Of a stretch of 11,247 nucleotides of DNA, positions 7,018-11,247 are shown in pieces. The notes beneath the pieces are model-generated. The model saw nothing but the letters and a program-made list of their open reading frames with translations. It ran no database searches and was not told the DNA's origin. The stretch is from JAGTVG01 sp964389805 (lineage in GTDB: Bacteria > Bacteroidota > Bacteroidia > Cytophagales > Cyclobacteriaceae): the NCBI GenBank assembly GCA_964389805.1, contig CAYMFU010000275.1, positions 1 to 11,247 on the forward strand, given 5' to 3'. Each line of letters begins with the position of its first letter. Positions within the stretch are counted from its first letter, which is position 1. Both the position numbers and the translations under genes were made by a program.

Positions 7018-7719
7018 ATGAGTACGTACGATTCATTAAAAGAGACCTGTTTTAAGGCCAACATGCAATTGCCGGAACTGGATCTTGTAATATTTACATT
7101 TGGAAATGTTAGTGCAGCAGATCAGGAAGCTGGTGTATTTGCCATCAAACCAAGTGGCGTTCCATATGAGAAATTAAAAGCACAAGACATGGTTGTACTT
7201 GATTTCGAAAACAACATCATCGAAGGCGACCTAAGACCATCATCCGATACAGAAACCCATGCCTTATTGTATAAAAACTGGAAAGGGATAACAGGGATAT
7301 CTCATACACATTCTACCTATGCCGTTGCATGGGCTCAGGCACAAAGGGATATCCCGATATTGGGAACCACCCATGCTGACCATTTAGCTATGGATATTCC
7401 ATGCGCACCGGTTATGCACGATGATATGATAAAGGGTAATTATGAATATGAGACCGGTAAGCAGATCCTCAACCTTTTTAAGGACAGGAAAATAAGTTAT
7501 GAAGAAGTAGAAATGATGCTGATTGCCAGCCATGGCCCATTTACATGGGGTGACTCAGCCAGAAAAGCCGTTTATAACAGTGCTGTTCTTGAAGAACTGG
7601 CAAGGATGGCTTACCTCACTTTGCAAATTAATTCCGATGCGCCTCCATTGAAAAATGCGCTGATTCAAAAGCATTATAACAGGAAACACGGGAAGGACGC
7701 ATATTACGGTCAAGAATAA
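7018..7719 (+). CDS. araD: L-ribulose-5-phosphate 4-epimerase AraD
   Basis: A 233-residue class II aldolase-fold, metal-dependent enzyme converts L-ribulose 5-phosphate to D-xylulose 5-phosphate, which enters the pentose phosphate pathway. The phosphate-binding segments are present: G-N-V-S at 29-32, K-P-S-G-V at 44-48, and S-S-D-T-E-T-H at 75-81. Metal ligands are His96 and His98 (S-H-T-H-S) and His172 (A-S-H-G-P). The acid/base residues map to Asp121 (T-H-A-D-H) and Tyr229 near the C-terminus (D-A-Y-Y-G-Q), matching Asp120 and Tyr229 of E. coli AraD. The length is normal (231 in E. coli). The Asp and C-terminal Tyr favour the epimerase over L-fuculose-phosphate aldolase. Spacing to araB is 3 bases and to araA 13 bases, so the three are surely cotranscribed. 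Confidence 0.95.
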   Translation: MSTYDSLKETCFKANMQLPELDLVIFTFGNVSAADQEAGVFAIKPSGVPYEKLKAQDMVVLDFENNIIEGDLRPSSDTETHALLYKNWKGITGISHTHSTYAVAWAQAQRDIPILGTTHADHLAMDIPCAPVMHDDMIKGNYEYETGKQILNLFKDRKISYEEVEMMLIASHGPFTWGDSARKAVYNSAVLEELARMAYLTLQINSDAPPLKNALIQKHYNRKHGKDAYYGQE

Positions 7720-7732
7720 ATTTTATACTACT

Positions 7733-9127
7733 ATGACAGCAAAACCAAAAATTGGATTTTTAGGAATAATGCAGGAATTATATGACAATACCCTGCCAAA
7801 TATTACAAAAACCCAGGAAAAATATGCCAGACAGGTTATGGATCAGCTTAAGGAGGAAGTATCATTCGATTTCCCCAGAGCTGCCAGGAACAGGGAAGAC
7901 ATTGAAGATATCATTCGTGAGTTCAATCTGAAGAAACTGGATGGGATTATTGTGGTCATGCTCACATACGGGCCCGGTATGCGAACAGTCAGGGCCTGGC
8001 AGATGAACACCCTTCCATTACTGCTGGCCAATATCCAGCCTGTTCCGGAAGTAACCACCCATTGGAATATGGATGACCTGACATATAACCAGGGCATACA
8101 TGGAGCACAGGATACAGCAAATGCGATTATAAGAACAGCAGGGGATAATTTTACTGTTATCTCGGATGACTGGAAAAGCGATAACTTCAAATCTTTTGTT
8201 TCCGACTGGGCCATGGCTTCCCAGGCGGCTACTGCGCTGAAAAGGATGAAGGTTGCTGTATTTGGAAAAATGCATGGGATGGGTGATACTTTATCTGATG
8301 AAGCTGCCTTTACACGGGTGATCGGACCGGAAGTAAACCGGGAATATATTGGCCAGGTGATACGCAATATGGATGAAATTACAGATGCCGAGATTGCAAC
8401 TCAATTAGAAAAGGACAAAAACAATTTCGAAATCGATCCCGGGATGCCTCCGGAAAGACATCAATATGCGGTCAGGATGCAGCTTGGATTCAAGAAATTA
8501 CTTGTAGAAGGGGATTATAGTGCTTTTTCAGCCCATTTTGATGTTTTTAAAGGAGATGGAAGATTTAAACAGATACCCATGCTGGCAGCCTCTAATCTTA
8601 TGGCCGAAGGGTACGGTTATGCGGCTGAGGGGGATTCCAATACGGCAAGTATGGTAGCAGCAGGTCATTACCTGGCTCCTGATGCGCATTTCACGGAAAT
8701 GTATGCTATGGATTTCAACAGAGATGCCATGCTGATGAGCCATATGGGTGAAGGCAACTGGAAGATCGCAAGGAAGGATAAACCCATAAGGCTTGCTGAC
8801 AGGTTTTTGGGTATTGGCGACCTGGAAAATCCACCGACTACAGTATTCTCTGGTGAACCCGGTCCTGCTACTATGGTATCACTGGTACACCTTGAGGGGG
8901 AACACTTTCGGCTTGTATGTGCTTATGGTGACATACTGGATACTGAAGAATTTCCAACAATCGAGATGCCCTATTTTTTCTTTAAGCCTGAATCCGGAGT
9001 AAGGTTATGTAATGATAACTGGCTCCTGGCAGGCGGCACACATCATCAGACACTTCACCTCGGTGATCAGAGAAGAAAATGGGAAATGCTGGCCGATATC
9101 CTGGGGATTGAATATATTGAAGTATAA
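7733..9127 (+). CDS. araA: L-arabinose isomerase AraA (short, divergent form)
   Basis: A 464-residue metal-dependent isomerase of the AraA/FucI fold converts L-arabinose to L-ribulose, the first step of the pathway. The Rossmann-like start K-I-G-F-L-G is followed by a conserved T-Y-G-P-G segment. The four metal ligands of E. coli AraA have counterparts: Glu299 in A-A-E-G-D, Glu322 in F-T-E-M-Y, His337 in M-S-H-M-G, and a His of the G-G-T-H-H motif at 437-438. It is about 36 residues shorter than the 500-residue E. coli enzyme, and the surroundings of the ligands differ: the region near Glu322 reads F-T-E-M-Y-A-M-D-F in place of the usual S-F-M-E-D-Y-T-Y-H-F. It therefore belongs to a divergent branch, and substrate preference could be broader. 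Its place after araB and araD, and the absence of any other isomerase here, support the arabinose role. It is the last gene of the operon; no strong terminator follows. Confidence 0.9.
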   Translation: MTAKPKIGFLGIMQELYDNTLPNITKTQEKYARQVMDQLKEEVSFDFPRAARNREDIEDIIREFNLKKLDGIIVVMLTYGPGMRTVRAWQMNTLPLLLANIQPVPEVTTHWNMDDLTYNQGIHGAQDTANAIIRTAGDNFTVISDDWKSDNFKSFVSDWAMASQAATALKRMKVAVFGKMHGMGDTLSDEAAFTRVIGPEVNREYIGQVIRNMDEITDAEIATQLEKDKNNFEIDPGMPPERHQYAVRMQLGFKKLLVEGDYSAFSAHFDVFKGDGRFKQIPMLAASNLMAEGYGYAAEGDSNTASMVAAGHYLAPDAHFTEMYAMDFNRDAMLMSHMGEGNWKIARKDKPIRLADRFLGIGDLENPPTTVFSGEPGPATMVSLVHLEGEHFRLVCAYGDILDTEEFPTIEMPYFFFKPESGVRLCNDNWLLAGGTHHQTLHLGDQRRKWEMLADILGIEYIEV

Positions 9128-9139
9128 ATAACACCCGGA

Positions 9140-9262
9140 TCACATCAGGAACCTATAGTTCAGTGAGAACAGGAATTGTGTTCTTGTTCCCAGAAATCCA
9201 GCTTCAGACTGTAATCGCCATCGCTTATTAAACTGATATTCCCCACCTACTATAAGAATGCA
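9140..9262 (-). pseudogene. Relic of an outer-membrane beta-barrel protein, C-terminal 40 codons
   Basis: On the minus strand, between an upstream in-frame TAG (9263-9265) and a TGA stop, 40 codons read as typical last strands of an outer-membrane barrel: L-I-V-G-G-E-Y-Q-F-N-K-R-W-R-L, then S-E-A-G-F-L-G-T-R, then F-L-F-S-L-N-Y-R-F-L-M. Alternating hydrophobic and polar residues and the final aromatic strand S-L-N-Y-R-F fit the barrel-closing strand that guides insertion by the BAM complex. No ATG, GTG or TTG start is seen in frame, and the DNA upstream (9266-9334) is AT-rich and non-coding, so this is probably the leftover of a deleted gene. The parent family is not certain. A chance frame is the alternative. 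Confidence 0.5.
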
Positions 9263-9334
9263 CTATTTCTTAAAATCAATTCCGGTTATTTTATTAAATT
9301 ATCATAATTTTAAGATCTATAAATTTTTCGCCTT

Positions 9335-10738
9335 ATGTCATACCAAATACAAATTACCAAAAGTTTGATTTCTCGTATTAGTTACATGTTTTATATAGTC
9401 ATATCCATGAGTGCTTATGGCTCTCCCCTCCAGAAAGGTCCGAATATTATTTTCATACTTACAGATGATCAAAGATGGGATGCGCTTGGACATACAGGAA
9501 ATGAGATCATCCAGACACCTAATATGGATCGATTGGCAAGGGAGGGCGTTTATTTCAGAAATGCCTTTGTTACGACCCCGATCTGCGCGGCTAGCAGGGC
9601 TTCCATAATCACCGGCTTGTATGAAAGGACACATCAGTTTACATTCAGCACACCCCCACTGTCGAAAAAATTTGTTAACCTGAGCTATTTTCATCAGCTG
9701 AAGAAACACGGATACTATACGGGATTCATCGGTAAGTTCGGAATGTCATTTGAGGATCAGATGGATACCCTTTTATTCGATTACTATGATCCTTATATGG
9801 CGAGGTTTTACTACAGGCTTACTGGGGAAGCCTGGGATGAGCATAAATATTTAACCTATCTGACCGGTGAGAAAGCTATTGATTTTGTAAATAATGCACC
9901 TGCTGATAAACCCTTTTGTCTTTCTATAAGCTTCAATGCCCCTCACGCGGAGGACCAGTCACCTGATCAATACATTTATCCGGAAGACCTGAGTAACTTG
10001 TATGAAAATATTACGATCCCGGACCCACCACTTAACAAGGAAAAATATTTCAATGAACAACCTGACTACGTGAAGGAAGGGCTTAACAAACTCCGGTGGT
10101 ACTGGCGCTTTGATAATCCTGGAAAATACCAGAAAATGGTAAAGGCCTATTACAGGATGATCACTGCAGTTGATAAGGTGCTTGGCGATATCCGGCAAAC
10201 CTTGAAAAAAAATAACCTGGATAAAAATACTATAATCATTTTTGTCAGTGATAACGGGTATTTTCTGGGCGAACGGGGCCTTGCCGGCAAATGGCTGATG
10301 TACGAAAACTCAATCAGAGTACCCTTGATCATATATGATCCAAGAACAGAGAATAACAGCCAGGAAAATGACCAGCTTGTTTTAAATATTGATATTGCAC
10401 CTACAATTATGGAATATGCCAACATTCGAATTCCGGAAGGTATTCAGGGGCAAAGTCTGATACCCATTCTAAAAGATCCATCCTTATCAATTCGGGACCA
10501 GTTTTTATGCGAACACCTTTATGATCTGAAATATATCCCGAAGAGTGAAGGGATACGTACTAAAAAATGGAAATATTTCAGGTATATAAACGATCCGGAC
10601 CATGAAGAACTTTACGATTTGGTGAATGATCCCCTGGAAGTAAATAATCTTGCTGGAGACAATAATTTCACAAATGAATTAAATGCCTTAAGAAAAGATT
10701 GTGATGCAAAAATTGAAGGACTTATTAAGGCCAGATAA
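9335..10738 (+). CDS. Secreted type I sulfatase (Cys-type active site)
   Basis: A 467-residue sulfatase of the alkaline-phosphatase superfamily hydrolyses sulfate esters, most likely on a polysaccharide. The active-site motif is C84-A-A-S-R88 followed by A-S-I-I-T-G. Cys84 must be converted to formylglycine by an FGE or anSME enzyme encoded elsewhere, and Ala replaces the more usual Pro, a permitted variant. The calcium site is built from D44-D45 (L-T-D-D-Q-R-W-D) and D306-N307 (V-S-D-N-G). Lys134 (G-K-F-G), His204 (A-P-H) and Lys319 (G-K-W-L-M-Y-E) fit sulfate-binding positions. The first 30 or so residues contain a hydrophobic stretch (M-F-Y-I-V-I-S-M-S-A) and look like a signal peptide, placing the enzyme in the periplasm or at the cell surface. 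A 207-base gap separates it from araA, so it probably has its own promoter. The substrate cannot be read from sequence alone. Confidence 0.93.
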   Translation: MSYQIQITKSLISRISYMFYIVISMSAYGSPLQKGPNIIFILTDDQRWDALGHTGNEIIQTPNMDRLAREGVYFRNAFVTTPICAASRASIITGLYERTHQFTFSTPPLSKKFVNLSYFHQLKKHGYYTGFIGKFGMSFEDQMDTLLFDYYDPYMARFYYRLTGEAWDEHKYLTYLTGEKAIDFVNNAPADKPFCLSISFNAPHAEDQSPDQYIYPEDLSNLYENITIPDPPLNKEKYFNEQPDYVKEGLNKLRWYWRFDNPGKYQKMVKAYYRMITAVDKVLGDIRQTLKKNNLDKNTIIIFVSDNGYFLGERGLAGKWLMYENSIRVPLIIYDPRTENNSQENDQLVLNIDIAPTIMEYANIRIPEGIQGQSLIPILKDPSLSIRDQFLCEHLYDLKYIPKSEGIRTKKWKYFRYINDPDHEELYDLVNDPLEVNNLAGDNNFTNELNALRKDCDAKIEGLIKAR

Positions 10739-10770
10739 ATGATTCAGTAACCTAAAAAAACAAACCGTAT

Positions 10771-10905
10771 TTATTTAGAGCTTTTCTTTTTTACGGATGA
10801 ATTCTTGGGGGCTGCTTCGACATTTTTATTTTTCCTGGGTCTGTTTGCCCCATAGGTCCCTTTAACTATTTTACCTCTTTTTGATTTCTTATCACCTTTT
10901 CCCAT
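10771..10905 (-). CDS. 30S ribosomal protein THX family (bTHX)
   Basis: A minus-strand frame runs from ATG (10903-10905) to TAA and gives 44 residues, nearly half of them basic. It opens with M-G-K-G-D-K-K-S-K-R-G-K-I and continues K-G-T-Y-G-A-N-R-P-R. This is the signature of the THX family, whose Thermus member sits in the head of the 30S subunit and stabilises 16S rRNA. In Bacteroidota these proteins carry the same core plus a variable lysine-rich tail, here residues 25-44. One difference from the usual core is Val14-Lys15, where Trp-Arg or Phe-Arg is common. It stands alone, 32 bases beyond the converging sulfatase stop. Confidence 0.9.
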   Translation of the reverse strand: MGKGDKKSKRGKIVKGTYGANRPRKNKNVEAAPKNSSVKKKSSK

Positions 10906-11180
10906 ATTGTTTATTTATTTAGTTAAGAAGGAAAATATAGTCCGTATTAATTTCCAGAAGAATTCTTAATCACGGATAAGATCCAAAATCCATTACTTAG
11001 ACCTGAAATACGTAAATCAACTGGAAAATTGCAAAATTCAGGTGAGTTTTCTGGTATTTTATCTACATTATGAATCTAAATTTAACAACACTTAGCACGT
11101 CATCATCTGACCGTGATTTCCTATTGCTGTCTTGATCTGCCATTGGCATTCCCACATTATTGTCTCAATTTTTATCATGA
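10906..11180. other. Intergenic region, no gene seen
   Basis: This stretch must hold the promoter of the THX gene on the minus strand. A TATATTTT string (minus strand, plus 10932-10939) is a possible -7 box with one mismatch, but its -33 partner is not clear. An inverted repeat ACCTGAA/TTCAGGT lies at 11001-11007 and 11037-11043 with 29 bases between the arms; it has no T-run and no evident role. No coding frame on either strand looked credible. Confidence 0.5.
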
Positions 11181-11211
11181 TTGGAATTGGAATGAAATGT
11201 GATTAATTTTG
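11181..11211 (+). promoter_or_regulatory. Strong Bacteroidota promoter at the right edge
   Basis: TTG at 11181-11183 and TAATTTTG at 11204-11211 are spaced by 20 bases and match the -33/-7 consensus of the Bacteroidota primary sigma factor, with the -7 box exact. Initiation is expected near 11218, about 30 bases before the window ends. Confidence 0.65.
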
Positions 11212-11217
11212 CAGAGG

Positions 11218-11247
11218 CAAATCGATACGACCAGCTCCTGTCGAACT
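11218..11247 (+). ncRNA. ffs: Possible 5' end of SRP RNA (ffs), cut by the window edge
   Basis: Directly after the strong promoter comes a G+C-richer stretch with no start codon, ending ACCAGCTCCTGTCGAACT. From memory of small bacterial SRP RNAs, the 5' arm commonly ends in a CTCC-GTCGAAC-like segment just before the conserved GTCAGG-CCGGAAGGAAGCAGC loop, which would lie beyond the edge. The promoter-adjacent position and lack of a start codon fit a short structured RNA. The diagnostic loop is not visible, so this is a tentative call. A 5' leader of a protein gene is the alternative. Confidence 0.45.

Noticed and set aside
9166..9184. AGAACA/TGTTCT hairpin after araA as operon terminator
   Set aside because: The stem is only 6 bp with a 7-base loop and no T-run follows; it also lies inside the barrel relic.
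11099..11111. GTCATCATCTGAC as a possible AraR site
   Set aside because: The half-sites are 5 bases apart, against 3 in the araB operator, and the flanking arm bases do not match; it is probably chance.
1..11247. CRISPR arrays, insertion sequences, tRNA genes, phage or defence genes
   Set aside because: I saw no regularly spaced repeats, transposase motifs, cloverleaf-like sequences or defence-type domains on either strand; the window is ordinary chromosomal metabolic and housekeeping DNA.

Overview
The window looks like chromosomal DNA of a free-living member of the Bacteroidota. The evidence is AT-rich intergenic DNA, start codons without Shine-Dalgarno sequences, several TAnnTTTG-type -7 promoter elements, a DUF5723-type outer-membrane protein, a THX small ribosomal protein, and an arabinose operon led by a Nudix-type AraR regulator. 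The genus cannot be told from the sequence.

Layout, left to right. (1) Positions 2-250 hold the 3' end of a plus-strand gene, probably a glycosyltransferase. (2) On the minus strand is htpG (Hsp90), with a strong hairpin terminator at 425-455 and an upstream region carrying a candidate sigma54-like promoter and tandem TGTCAG repeats. (3) Next, also on the minus strand, is a secreted DUF5723-like beta-barrel protein. (4) A short block at 4046-4452 holds two small genes facing each other: a 63-aa two-helix membrane protein with a TTG start, and a 38-aa lipoprotein. (5) Positions 4549-9127 form the L-arabinose catabolic locus on the plus strand: araR, then tightly spaced araB-araD-araA (kinase, 4-epimerase, isomerase). 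A perfect 19-bp palindrome sits at the predicted transcription start of araBDA and is the likely AraR operator. (6) Between araA and the next gene lies a 40-codon minus-strand fragment that reads like the C-terminal end of an outer-membrane beta-barrel protein with nothing left upstream of it. (7) A secreted type I sulfatase with a Cys-type active site follows on the plus strand. (8) A 44-aa THX-type ribosomal protein is on the minus strand. (9) At the right edge a well-formed Bacteroidota promoter leads into what may be the first bases of the SRP RNA (ffs), cut by the window end.

How the genes work together: AraA, AraB and AraD convert L-arabinose to L-ribulose, L-ribulose 5-phosphate and D-xylulose 5-phosphate. 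AraR is expected to repress this set until arabinose is present. The neighbouring sulfatase could release sulfate from an arabinose-containing polysaccharide, but adjacency is the only support for that link. No sugar transporter, SusC/SusD pair or glycoside hydrolase is present, so uptake and depolymerisation must be encoded elsewhere. I did not find an undescribed multi-gene system. The points most worth a second look are the operator/promoter overlap, the htpG upstream module, the beta-barrel relic, the 38-aa lipoprotein and the possible ffs 5' end.
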